A stretch of DNA of 64,000 nt from Thalassoroseus pseudoceratinae. Lineage in GTDB: Bacteria; Planctomycetota; Planctomycetia; Planctomycetales; Planctomycetaceae. Positions 42,965-51,176 of this stretch are shown here, in pieces; the first letter of the stretch is position 1; each line of letters starts with the position of its first letter. Made by a program: the position numbers and the translations under genes. Under the pieces are notes generated by a model. It searched no databases. It worked only from the letters and a program-made list of their open reading frames with translations, and had not been told where the DNA came from. The stretch lies in assembly GCF_011634775.1 (NCBI RefSeq), contig NZ_JAALXT010000001.1, forward strand, positions 186,001 to 250,000, in the 5' to 3' direction.

Positions 42965-45817
42965 ATGACCATCCGGAGCGTTACCGTTCTCATTCCCTGC
43001 CACAGTCTGGAAGACTTTCCCACAGAGCTTCCCGATGATCAGGCGACCAGTCTGCTGAATGCCTTTGCGGTCGCCTGGCATCCGCGGTTACTCGCTGCAA
43101 GTGGTGCGTTGCCGACTTGGGATCGATCCGACGAACCGCCGGACGATCTCGACGAACGGTTGTTCATCGTTCCCACGGCATGTGAAGAATGGCTTCCCGG
43201 CGGTTGGGTCGAACATGCCGAACTTCAGGGAGCGATTGTCATCTCCGGGCTATCCGACCGATCGGAAATGCTGGCGGAAATTGAGCGGATTTTGGGGTCA
43301 GAGAAGACAACGGACTCCGAATTTGTCGCTGACTTCCTTGCACTGGGCACGTGCTGGTTGCAAATGGAATTGCTCACGCGGCATATGCATCATTATAGCA
43401 ATCTCGATGAGGTTCATCTCGAACGTGAGGCCGTCACCGCGGCTACCGCTGTCGAGAACAACGACCACGAAACGGCAAAGAAGCACCTCAAGAATGCGTT
43501 TGAAGAGTTGCTAGAGGCGCGGGAGCGATTCTACCCGATCGGTTGCTACATCATCGATCTTTGTTTGCTCATCCCACGATTGGCCGATGAGCAGTCGGAC
43601 GCTCTGAATCAGTTGATGGAAGCCGATTACTCGGTCAATTTCGTGACGTCGGCCGAAGATTGGCAAGCCATCGCGGATAATCACAGTGAACTCGTTGAAC
43701 GTGTGAAGTCACGTTGGACCGAGGACCGCGTGGATCTCATCGGCGGCGATCTTCGGGAAGCCCCGCTCACCTCCATGCCGATCGGTTCGGTTCTTTGGGA
43801 ATTTGACCAAGGACGCCGCCGGTTTCAGCAACTCTTCAACCGCACACCGGTCGTATGGGGACGGCGACGATATGGTTTGTCGGGGCAGTTGCCACAAATC
43901 CTTTCGAAATCAGCATTTGAAGGGGCACTCCATCTAGTGATGGATGATGGTTTATATCCAGAAGAAGATGCCAGCAAAATTCGCTGGGAAGGGATTGATG
44001 GAAGCGGAATCGATGCGGTTTGCCGATTTCCTCTCACGGCCGAAGGTGCCGCAAGTTTCCTGCGGTTCCCGCTATTGATGGCGGAGTCGATGGAGCAAGA
44101 CCAATCGGCGGCCGTATTGTTCGCTCGTTGGCCGGAGGTCAAATCGCCGTGGCTCGGTGATCTTCACCGGATGAATCGCTACGCCCCCGTCCTGGGCGAA
44201 TTTGTCACGCTCACGAAGTTCTTTCGCGATACCGATCAACCGGTTCGCGTCTCGAACTTCGAGGCGAAAGAATACGCCCCACCGTTTTTCATTCAAACAG
44301 CGGCCCGTTTGCTGCCCGATCCACTGAGCCGATTCGCCGATCACGTTTCCCGACGAGAACGGTTCGAAGCAGGCCAATGGTGTTCGGCGATGTCGAAAGT
44401 ACTGATCGGCCAACCAGTCGACGATAACCAAACCGCGGAAATCGAAGAACTCGTTGAGAAATCCAACCCCGACGCGGAAGCGGAAGACAAAAGCAACGTC
44501 GACGAAAAGCTTAATTCCTTTGTGCAGTCCGCCGGACGTGAACTGTCTCAGATCATCCTGCATGGAGCGGATAATCAACCGGGACTCCTGTTAATCAACA
44601 CGCTCAGCGAGACGCGGACCGAGCCAATCGCCTTGGATGACTGGCCGAATCCACCGGCGATTAGCGGACCGGTGAAAGCCGTACAGTTCGACAACATGCG
44701 ACGGACCGCAATTCTCGAGATTCCCGGTTCTGGGTTCGTTTGGCTTCCACGTGATGGAGCGGTCTCCAAATCCAAGTCGGAACCCGCGATGGCGGAGGAA
44801 AATGTGCTTCGGAACGAGTTTTTCGAAGTGAGCATCAACCCTACCACCGGCGGGATCGCGCGAATCAAGAACTACGGGCGGGTTCCGAATCGGCTCAGTC
44901 AGCAGCTCGCGTATCGTTTTCCGCACGAACGTCAGATTCCCGTTGGTGACGATGGCTACACGGAACCATCCTACTACTCGCGTATGGTCTGTCGGGATCT
45001 TTCGATCACCTCGACTGGGCCAGCGGTTGGTGAGATTGTGACGACTGGCGATTTGCTCGACGACGCCACTGACACCGTTTTGGCGGAATATCGGCAGACC
45101 GTGCGTGTCAGTCGTTTTCGACGCGTGGTCGATGTGGATATCGAATTAACACCCCGAAAAACCCCTGATGCGGACCCGTGGACCAACTACTACGCGGCTC
45201 GATTCGCGTGGCATGATCCGGGAGCCGTGTTGACGCGAGCCATTCAGCAGGGGGCACACGGGATTATGGGCGAACGGTTTGAATCGACCGATTACCTGGA
45301 AATTGCCTCCGACGACGACCGTACGACAATTCTCTTCCACGGTCTGCCAAGTCATCGAAAGACGGACACGCGAATGCTCGATTCCTTGTTGATCACGCAA
45401 GGGGAGTCACGACGCCAATTCAAGTTGTCAATCGCGGTTGACGAACCGTACCCCATGCAAGCCACACGAGCGGCCCAAACACCGATCGTCATGGTGCCAA
45501 CGGAAGTCGGTCCGCCGAAATCTGGGAACACGGGTTGGCTGTTTCACATCAACGCCAAGAACGCCCAAGTGTTGCGTGTCTTGCCGGCAATGTCCGACTC
45601 GAAGAATCCCGAGTGGACCGCGAACGGTTTTGCCCTCCGTCTCCTCGAGACGGAAGGACGCAGTCGCAACGTCGTGATCCGCTGTTTTCGGAACCCACAA
45701 AAAGCCCGGACTCGTGACTTCCAAGGCCGCACGCTCGATACACTCGTCGTGAAAGACGACCAAGTCCATCTACCCATAGCCCCCTACGAAATCGCTGATG
45801 TCGAATTCGAGTTCTAG
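42965..45817 (+). CDS. Large GH38-like (alpha-mannosidase-superfamily) protein, unknown substrate
   Basis: 950 residues from the ATG at 42965 (MTIRSVTVLIPCHSLEDFPT). The first 480 residues hold a divergent (beta/alpha) barrel with an N-terminal DLIGGDLREAPLTSMPIGSV and PQILSKSAFEGALHLVMDDG, the pattern of GH38/GH57-type deacetylase folds. The C-terminal part from about 610 (LRNEFFEVSINPTTGGIARI) matches the GH38 C-terminal beta-sandwich. No signal peptide seen. I cannot place the nucleophile Asp with certainty. Probably cytoplasmic; function not known. Its upstream region is shared with the pilM-like unit. Confidence 0.72.
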   Translation: MTIRSVTVLIPCHSLEDFPTELPDDQATSLLNAFAVAWHPRLLAASGALPTWDRSDEPPDDLDERLFIVPTACEEWLPGGWVEHAELQGAIVISGLSDRSEMLAEIERILGSEKTTDSEFVADFLALGTCWLQMELLTRHMHHYSNLDEVHLEREAVTAATAVENNDHETAKKHLKNAFEELLEARERFYPIGCYIIDLCLLIPRLADEQSDALNQLMEADYSVNFVTSAEDWQAIADNHSELVERVKSRWTEDRVDLIGGDLREAPLTSMPIGSVLWEFDQGRRRFQQLFNRTPVVWGRRRYGLSGQLPQILSKSAFEGALHLVMDDGLYPEEDASKIRWEGIDGSGIDAVCRFPLTAEGAASFLRFPLLMAESMEQDQSAAVLFARWPEVKSPWLGDLHRMNRYAPVLGEFVTLTKFFRDTDQPVRVSNFEAKEYAPPFFIQTAARLLPDPLSRFADHVSRRERFEAGQWCSAMSKVLIGQPVDDNQTAEIEELVEKSNPDAEAEDKSNVDEKLNSFVQSAGRELSQIILHGADNQPGLLLINTLSETRTEPIALDDWPNPPAISGPVKAVQFDNMRRTAILEIPGSGFVWLPRDGAVSKSKSEPAMAEENVLRNEFFEVSINPTTGGIARIKNYGRVPNRLSQQLAYRFPHERQIPVGDDGYTEPSYYSRMVCRDLSITSTGPAVGEIVTTGDLLDDATDTVLAEYRQTVRVSRFRRVVDVDIELTPRKTPDADPWTNYYAARFAWHDPGAVLTRAIQQGAHGIMGERFESTDYLEIASDDDRTTILFHGLPSHRKTDTRMLDSLLITQGESRRQFKLSIAVDEPYPMQATRAAQTPIVMVPTEVGPPKSGNTGWLFHINAKNAQVLRVLPAMSDSKNPEWTANGFALRLLETEGRSRNVVIRCFRNPQKARTRDFQGRTLDTLVVKDDQVHLPIAPYEIADVEFEF

Positions 45818-45936
45818 ACGGTAATTCGGTCTTACGTGACTGATAAAGACGCACGTCCATTGTTTCCTGAAGTCTTCGGAACACATCACGCTTCGATCAA
45901 CAGTAGCCTGCTTTAACTGAACAAGTCTAAAGTCCT

Positions 45937-46590
45937 ATGATTGTGACAATCGACGGCCCGGCGGGATCGGGCAAAAGCACTGTGGCTCGGCAACTCGCAC
46001 AGCGACTGGGATTCGAGTTTCTCGATACCGGTGCCATGTACCGCGTGGTTGGATTGCTATGGAGCCAAGGAGAACGAACGGATTCCGCGGCGATCGAAGT
46101 ATCACGGAATGTGGTCATCGAATTCCATGACGGTCGCGTGTCGGCCAGCGGCAAGGACGTGACCGACGAAATTCGCACGGAAGCCGCCTCCGAAGCGGCC
46201 TCGATTGTCGCGGCGATTCCTGAAGTTCGTGAGTCAATGGTGCGACTGCAACGATTGGCAGCTTCGGGCAGAGACATTGTCACCGAAGGCCGCGACCAAG
46301 GCACGGTGGTCTTCCCGAAGGCGGAACGCAAGTTCTTCTTGGTCGCCGCTCCGGAAGAACGAGCCCGGCGGCGATTCGAAGACCTGCGGTCAAAGCAAAC
46401 CGATTCTGATCCGGATGTCACCGAAGGTGATGTGCTCCGACAAATCCTGGAACGTGATCAGCGGGACCAGAATCGTGACGTTGCTCCACTCGTGCCCGCC
46501 GAGGATGCCATTTTGATCGACACCACTCAGGTCGATGTCGAAACCGTGATCACGCAATTGATCGAACGGATTCAAACGCCATCGCGTTGA
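45937..46590 (+). CDS. cmk: Cytidylate kinase
   Basis: 217 residues. Transfers phosphate from ATP to CMP/dCMP. The P-loop is IDGPAGSGKSTVARQLA, the CMP-binding FEFLDTGAMYRVVGLLW and EGRDQGTVVFPKAERKFFL (the usual GRDIGT with Q in place of I) are visible, and the lid contains RARRRFEDLRSKQ. Its stop TGA abuts the stop of ppa on the other strand. Confidence 0.95.
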   Translation: MIVTIDGPAGSGKSTVARQLAQRLGFEFLDTGAMYRVVGLLWSQGERTDSAAIEVSRNVVIEFHDGRVSASGKDVTDEIRTEAASEAASIVAAIPEVRESMVRLQRLAASGRDIVTEGRDQGTVVFPKAERKFFLVAAPEERARRRFEDLRSKQTDSDPDVTEGDVLRQILERDQRDQNRDVAPLVPAEDAILIDTTQVDVETVITQLIERIQTPSR

Positions 46591-47130
46591 TCAAAATCCG
46601 CGACGCCGCTGAGTACTGTATCGGGCCAAGGCATCTTCAATGACCGGGTACGCTTCGGACGCTGGTTGGAACTCGTCCACTTCAACCGCTTTGCCTTCCA
46701 AGAGTTTGTAGTCTTGGAAGAACCGGCGAAGCATACTCAATCGATGCTGCGGAAGTTCCATCGCTTCGTTAAACGAGTTGTATTCCGGGTCGTGTGTGGC
46801 GACGGCCAGAATTTTGTGGTCCGGCTTGCCGCTGTCGATCATGGTCATCAACCCGATCGCCCGACTCTCCACAAGTGTTAACGGTGAGACAGCTTCCTGG
46901 CAGAGAACGAGCACGTCCAACGGGTCGTCATCTTCAGCCAAGGTCTGAGGAATGAAGCCATAGCTCGTCGGATAATGGACCGCGGAGTACAACATTCGGT
47001 CCATCTTGAGCAAGCCGGTCCCTTTGTCCAACTCGTACTTGACTTTCGACCCCTTGGGGATCTCGATCACTGTCATGAACGTGTATGGTGCCTGAGCCCC
47101 TGGCGTGACATCATGCCAAGCGTGAGTCAT
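46591..47130 (-). CDS. ppa: Soluble inorganic pyrophosphatase, family I
   Basis: 179 residues from the ATG at 47130; the frame extends to 47181 but the usual N-terminus ([11 protein letters not shown]) starts here. Hydrolyses PPi to two phosphates and drives biosynthesis. Family signature: [20 protein letters not shown], then [30 protein letters not shown] with D-x-D-P-x-D metal ligands, and [20 protein letters not shown]. Length a little under E. coli Ppa. Stops of ppa and cmk meet at TGATCA. Confidence 0.95.
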   Translation of the reverse strand: MTHAWHDVTPGAQAPYTFMTVIEIPKGSKVKYELDKGTGLLKMDRMLYSAVHYPTSYGFIPQTLAEDDDPLDVLVLCQEAVSPLTLVESRAIGLMTMIDSGKPDHKILAVATHDPEYNSFNEAMELPQHRLSMLRRFFQDYKLLEGKAVEVDEFQPASEAYPVIEDALARYSTQRRRGF

Positions 47131-47563
47131 GATTCGTCCGTTGGAAGGAGAAAATGGAATGCGCGCCGCGATTGTAGGCACAATCGTCGCCTACGCAAAG
47201 CCCGGATTGATGAAGTCGCTTGCAACAAGTCGTTCCGGCGATTGGAGAAATCGCCACCTGCATGTTCACCCGACCACGCATGACGACGGCAATAAAAAAA
47301 CCTACCGAATCGTGAGACCCGGTAGGAGCGTCGGATTGTTCGTGTCTTGGCAGGGGATGGGAGAGCGTTTCCCGGATGTTTGTAAGGGCAAACAGTCAAC
47401 ACGATCCGACGTCCAAGTTCCCTTTGGATCGGTCCTCATCCATGAGGTGAAGTCTTTTATCGCAAACCATTCACGTTAGATACGCAATGGCTGTGTGGTT
47501 GGCCGAACCCGGTCGAGCAACAGCTCTTCGAGTTCACCTCTTGGTAACTATTGGCGAAACGGT
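47131..47563. other. Intergenic region between ppa and the Cys-rich protein gene
   Basis: 433 bp, both flanking genes on the minus strand. On the ppa side two perfect inverted repeats occur: GTAGGC-9-GCCTAC at 47172-47192 and GGCGATT-5-AATCGCC at 47237-47255. A terminator for the upstream minus-strand gene lies at 47294-47326. Between 47327 and 47563 I see no gene: it would be a long 3' untranslated part or hold a small RNA. Confidence 0.6.
47294..47326 (-). terminator. Terminator on the minus strand downstream of the Cys-rich gene
   Basis: CCTACCG at 47301-47307 pairs with CGGTAGG at 47320-47326, and on the minus strand it is followed by seven T. It is about 240 bp beyond the stop of the Cys-rich gene, so that transcript would have an unusually long 3' end, or an additional small RNA ends here. 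Confidence 0.85.
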
Positions 47564-48034
47564 TTAGAAACCGCAGGCACCACCAACGCAGGATGACGTT
47601 GGGGTGGAGTAGTAAGTTGCGTGAGAAACTGGGCTGTGGCTGCTGTAGCTGACGTGTCCACAGCTTGAAGGTGCCGGGCTGGAGCAAGTCATTGCCGGCT
47701 GGCAGGTCGTTGGGCAGGCGTTTTCGACCACGCAGGAAGCTGGTTTGCAGCTCGTGGTGCAGGACGATGATTCGTAGACAACGTGCGTTGCTGGTTTGCA
47801 GCTGGATTCACAAGCGGACTTGTAAACCACATGGGAAGCAGCCGGTTTGCAGGAAGTTACTGTATTACAGCTGCTGACAGGAGTGCTGCACGAGCTGTAA
47901 ACCACTTTCGTGCTGCACGACGAGTAGCTTGGGGTGCTGCATGACGAGAAACAACCTGCTTCGCTAATTCCGGTTCCCATCAGAACCAGACCGAGCGAAA
48001 ACAGCGACGTGAATAGGGGACCAAATTTCCTCAT
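47564..48034 (-). CDS. Secreted Cys/Ser-rich repeat protein
   Basis: 156 residues from the ATG at 48034 (MRKFGPLFTSLFSLGLVLMG), an export signal cut after GISEA. The mature part has 17 Cys in short units of the types SSCSTP, SSCKPA and VVYESSSC, with almost no other large residues except Tyr and Val. It has the look of a disulfide-crosslinked wall or surface protein. The frame upstream of 48034 is open but lacks a start signal; GGAAAG is about 10 bp before the ATG. Divergent from the BON-domain gene. Confidence 0.85.
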   Translation of the reverse strand: MRKFGPLFTSLFSLGLVLMGTGISEAGCFSSCSTPSYSSCSTKVVYSSCSTPVSSCNTVTSCKPAASHVVYKSACESSCKPATHVVYESSSCTTSCKPASCVVENACPTTCQPAMTCSSPAPSSCGHVSYSSHSPVSHATYYSTPTSSCVGGACGF

Positions 48035-48748
48035 GGGGAATTTCTTTCCGTAAGTAAGTTGCCGGGGAAAACGCTCTCCACGATTTTCCAGCGATAGCCT
48101 TAACCAATCTCTGACATCCGCTTCCAAAGCAAGTTGTCAGAACAGGTTCAACCTCGAACTGAAGTTAATTCAGGCGAATTCTACAGAACACGCAAAACCG
48201 TGATGTTAGCTACATCACATAACAACAATTCATCCAGAAAAGACAGGCTATCTGTACAAAATGGATTGTGACCACCGGATTCCAGTCTGTCTAGACGATC
48301 GACTCGCATTCTTGGAAAAAACCAGGGACTCTACCGATGCACATAAAGCCACACATCTACTTCCCACTTTCACAGATCACGCAGGGAAATAAATATCCGA
48401 TCGATTTCCATGGGAATTCAGCCGAGAAAAGCCAATGCCGGACCCCGGACCTCGCCGAAATAATAGAAACAATCGGAATAACCTGACCAAACAGGTGGGG
48501 AAACGCCGAAAGTGATTCATAGCGTGTCAAGCTCGGTTTGTCGCCGTGAATGACGCGATGCGGTGCGAAAGTGGTAGCACACGGCCGCAATGTTCCGTTT
48601 CGACCAGAAGGCCAAACGGAAGTTCGGTGACAGATGCAACCCGTGAGTTTCGCTACGGGAAAACGGACATTGTAGGCTCCCCGCATGGGGGCGGGACGGA
48701 GACGGCCAAGTCGGTCGACTCCATGCGAGAACAAGCAGGAGATTCTTC
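48035..48748. other. Long divergent intergenic region upstream of the Cys-rich and BON genes
   Basis: 714 bp with no supportable gene. Minus-strand open frames at 48357 and 48517 have no start signals and no protein-like composition. The part 48128-48340 is AT-rich and holds a 7-5-7 inverted repeat at 48200-48218. Nearer the BON gene, CCCGT-10-ACGGG is seen at about 48640-48659 within a GC-rich leader. No tRNA or known riboswitch fold recognised. Confidence 0.6.
48200..48218. promoter_or_regulatory. Inverted repeat GTGATGT-TAGCT-ACATCAC, candidate operator
   Basis: A perfect 7-bp palindrome with 5-base spacer in the AT-rich part of the divergent region, about 165 bp before the Cys-rich gene start and 530 bp before the BON gene. 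The TGA/TCA pattern is like CRP/FNR-family sites but the spacing is not the classic one. Regulator unknown. Confidence 0.4.
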
Positions 48749-49969
48749 ATGCTCAGGTATCGGAACTGGATTCTCGGATTGGGAATCATGGCCGCCCCCG
48801 GTGTCGTCTGGGGTGGGCCGAAAGACTTCCCAACAGCACAGCGGGCAACATCTGTGTCGGCCGAGGAACGTAACCAACGGTTGGCAGACGACGTGGCTTC
48901 CGCCCTGCGGTCAGCCCGTTTGGCTGGTTCCAACATTGACATTGTTTGCGGCAACGGCGTCTGCAAATTAACTGGTCAGATTGCCAACGCTCAACAAAAA
49001 GCGATGGCGACTCAACTGGTCAGCAAAGTCCCCGGCGTCACCCGCGTGGACAACCAACTGGCTTTGATGACCGGACGCGCTCCGGTTCAACAAGCCGGTT
49101 ACAACCCATCAGAGAAGAGCAACTTCGTTCAACAAGTTGGTTTCACCAAACCATCTTGCGGAACGAGCGGTTGTGCGGACCCATCTTGCTCCAGCTGTGG
49201 AACGGCACCGGCTATGTCGGCGTTTTCCGCACCTGGGGCACCGTCGAGCGGAATCATGCAAGCTTCCGCGAACTCCGCACCGAAAGTCGGCAACCAAGAA
49301 GTCGCCGAGCGAATCGGTGTTGCGTTGCGGCAAGCCAACTTGGGTGACCAGCCCCTCGTGATCCGCTACAAGAACGGCAAAGTCGTGTTGGCCGGTTCGG
49401 TCGCCACGGCTGAGCAAAAAGCTCTCGCCGAGCAAGTTGCCGGTAGCGTTTACGGCGTCGGCCAAGTCGAAAACCAAATCCGTGTTGGTTCGGTGATGCA
49501 AGCATCCGCCTACCAACAAGGTGCCGGTGGAGCACCGTCCGCACCGATGCCAATGGGAACCCCACCAATGCCGCCAACGGCCGGTGGATACCCAATGCCA
49601 GGTGGTGGTTACCCCGGAGCTGCACCCGGAATGGGAATGGGATATCCTGGTGGACCTAGTGGCATGCCTGCCGCTCCGCCACAGTACGGAATGCCGGGAC
49701 CAGGAGCGAACCCCACGCTCTACAACAACCCCGCCATGCCTCCGTACGCTTGGCCAGCCCAAGCTCAATACCCGAACTCTGCCGCGATTCAATATCCGAA
49801 GAATTACTCGGCGAGTGCCTGGCCTTACATCGGACCATTCTACCCCTACCCGCAAGTCCCGCTGGGATGGCGAAAAGCCAGCTTGGAATGGGATGACGGA
49901 CACTGGATGCTCGACTTCGACTCCAAGACCGATCGTTGGTGGTGGTTCGTGAATCCGAAGAACTGGTAA
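48749..49969 (+). CDS. Exported protein with two BON domains and Pro/Gly/Met/Tyr-rich tail
   Basis: 406 residues; AGGAGA 8 bp upstream. Signal peptide about 1-22 (MLRYRNWILGLGIMAAPGVV). BON 1 at about 40-112 (RLADDVASALRSARLAGSNI ... QAMATQLVSKVPGVTRVDNQ-like segment). After a linker with clustered Cys (SCGTSGCADPSCSSCGTAPA), BON 2 at about 180-250 (VAERIGVALRQANLGDQPLV ... LAEQVAGSVYGVGQVENQIR). The tail (250-400) is Pro/Gly/Met/Tyr-rich and ends in aromatic WEWDDGHWMLDFDSKTDRWW-like sequence, probably low-complexity. BON domains are known as phospholipid- or envelope-binding. Confidence 0.9.
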   Translation: MLRYRNWILGLGIMAAPGVVWGGPKDFPTAQRATSVSAEERNQRLADDVASALRSARLAGSNIDIVCGNGVCKLTGQIANAQQKAMATQLVSKVPGVTRVDNQLALMTGRAPVQQAGYNPSEKSNFVQQVGFTKPSCGTSGCADPSCSSCGTAPAMSAFSAPGAPSSGIMQASANSAPKVGNQEVAERIGVALRQANLGDQPLVIRYKNGKVVLAGSVATAEQKALAEQVAGSVYGVGQVENQIRVGSVMQASAYQQGAGGAPSAPMPMGTPPMPPTAGGYPMPGGGYPGAAPGMGMGYPGGPSGMPAAPPQYGMPGPGANPTLYNNPAMPPYAWPAQAQYPNSAAIQYPKNYSASAWPYIGPFYPYPQVPLGWRKASLEWDDGHWMLDFDSKTDRWWWFVNPKNW

Positions 49970-50343
49970 GCGTCCGCAAACCGGTCGGATCACGCAGAAT
50001 ACAGAACGCCTTCGGCTGCTGCCGGGGGCGTTCTTTGCATTTACGGAAGATGTTTAGCCGTAATGCTTTGCGTTCGAGAAATTATTCTCGTTTCGATCGG
50101 CAAAATCCGGACTTTTCCCCCAAGTTATCGCACGCTTCCACACGATATAAATGATGCAAGCCCAATTTTCGGGCGGTACTTAATCGCAACGAGACACAAC
50201 GAATGACGATCTTCAAGCGATTCACAAATTGCCAACCCAACCAGACATCGCAGGCCGCTGGGCCTGATGAACGATCATCACATCTCGACCAGAGACTCCG
50301 CCAAGAATCGTATGGGCGGGACGACCAATCACGGAGGGATCCC
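49970..50343. other. Region between the BON gene and the next lipoprotein gene
   Basis: 374 bp holding the BON gene terminator (50003-50036), a second weak hairpin CGAGAA-ATTA-TTCTCG at 50075-50090, and a leader for the lipoprotein. The lipoprotein frame is open back to 50203 but without a start signal. Confidence 0.6.
50003..50036 (+). terminator. Terminator after the BON-domain gene
   Basis: AGAACGCC (50003-50010) pairs with GGCGTTCT (50027-50034), with an inner CGGC/GCCG pair. Only a short T-run follows, so termination may be partial. Confidence 0.75.
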
Positions 50344-50934
50344 ATGACACGTTTTCAGCAACTGGTCCGGCGGTCGGTCCTGGTCCTTGGACTGTCGACC
50401 GCCCTGATCGGAGCGAGCGGCTGTAAGCTCGTTGACGGCTTTTTTGAAGTCCAATCAGCGTTTTCGACATTCTGGAAGACCGCACCGTTCATTCCAGTCG
50501 GTGCGTACTTCAGTCAACGAATCGAAGACGTCTACCACGAGGAAGAGCGATACGGTCGCGTTCCTGTGCTGGACCCGGTCGAAGGCGAGAACGCACCGCT
50601 GTTCTGTCTCGATCCGCCAAGCCCAGATGAAGTCGTGCGAGCGTTGCCAGCATCCGAAACCGGTGAAGGCGGTTATGCCTTCCTCGCGGAAACGCAAATC
50701 AACAACGTGCGAATCGTGGTTGAGCCGATTGTGGACCGCATCGACGAATGTAAGTTCTATCCGCTCGTCGGACCGGCTCGCTTGCATCACTGTCACTACA
50801 AGTGCACCGTGTACTACGACAAACGAATCCGCTCGGACTGGCCGATTCCCTTCAGCCACGAAGACGCAACCGAATCAGTGGTCTACATCGACCACGACCA
50901 CTTGATTCGCTGTGCCGGCCCAGTGGTTCGCTGA
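50344..50934 (+). CDS. Lipoprotein, unknown function
   Basis: 196 residues from the ATG at 50344 with GGAGGG 7 bp upstream. Signal MTRFQQLVRRSVLVLGLSTA continues to a lipobox GASGC. The mature part has mixed strands (YFSQRIEDVYHEEERYGRVP, EGGYAFLAETQINNVRIVVE) and Cys/His near the end (LHHCHYKCTVYYDKRIRSDW). Similar sequences are found across planctomycetes by my recollection. No enzyme motif. A strong terminator follows. Confidence 0.82.
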   Translation: MTRFQQLVRRSVLVLGLSTALIGASGCKLVDGFFEVQSAFSTFWKTAPFIPVGAYFSQRIEDVYHEEERYGRVPVLDPVEGENAPLFCLDPPSPDEVVRALPASETGEGGYAFLAETQINNVRIVVEPIVDRIDECKFYPLVGPARLHHCHYKCTVYYDKRIRSDWPIPFSHEDATESVVYIDHDHLIRCAGPVVR

Positions 50935-50961
50935 GCTTGAAAGGCACGATCCAAAAACGTG

Positions 50962-50996
50962 AACGCCTCGGGGTTTTTCCGACTCCGAGGCGTTTT
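50962..50996 (+). terminator. Strong terminator after the lipoprotein gene
   Basis: AACGCCTCGG (50962-50971) and CCGAGGCGTT (50985-50994) form a perfect 10-bp stem followed by TT. It separates the lipoprotein from the TPR gene. Confidence 0.88.
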
Positions 50997-51176
50997 GCTG
51001 CGCATACGGCAATGGGAAACGGATGTCGGCAGACGTCGGATCCGGGATTCGACGTTGCCGGATCGACCGCTAGTCTTGTCCCATCACCGGCTTGCAAGAT
51101 ACGATACGGCAAAACAGCGTTCGCGGTTTGGTTTTCGTCGAAGTGCGAAAGCCGGTTCGCTTTGCGGAGGAAAGGT

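Noticed and set aside
47127-47402. 91-codon minus-strand frame between ppa and the Cys-rich gene
   Set aside because: Runs through a strong terminator and has no protein-like pattern.
48357-48966. Two minus-strand frames in the 714-bp divergent region
   Set aside because: No ribosome binding site, poor composition, and one overlaps the BON gene start.
50802-51176. N-terminal extension of the TPR gene to 50802
   Set aside because: It overlaps the preceding lipoprotein gene and its terminator; the ATG at 51177 has a strong ribosome binding site and signal peptide.
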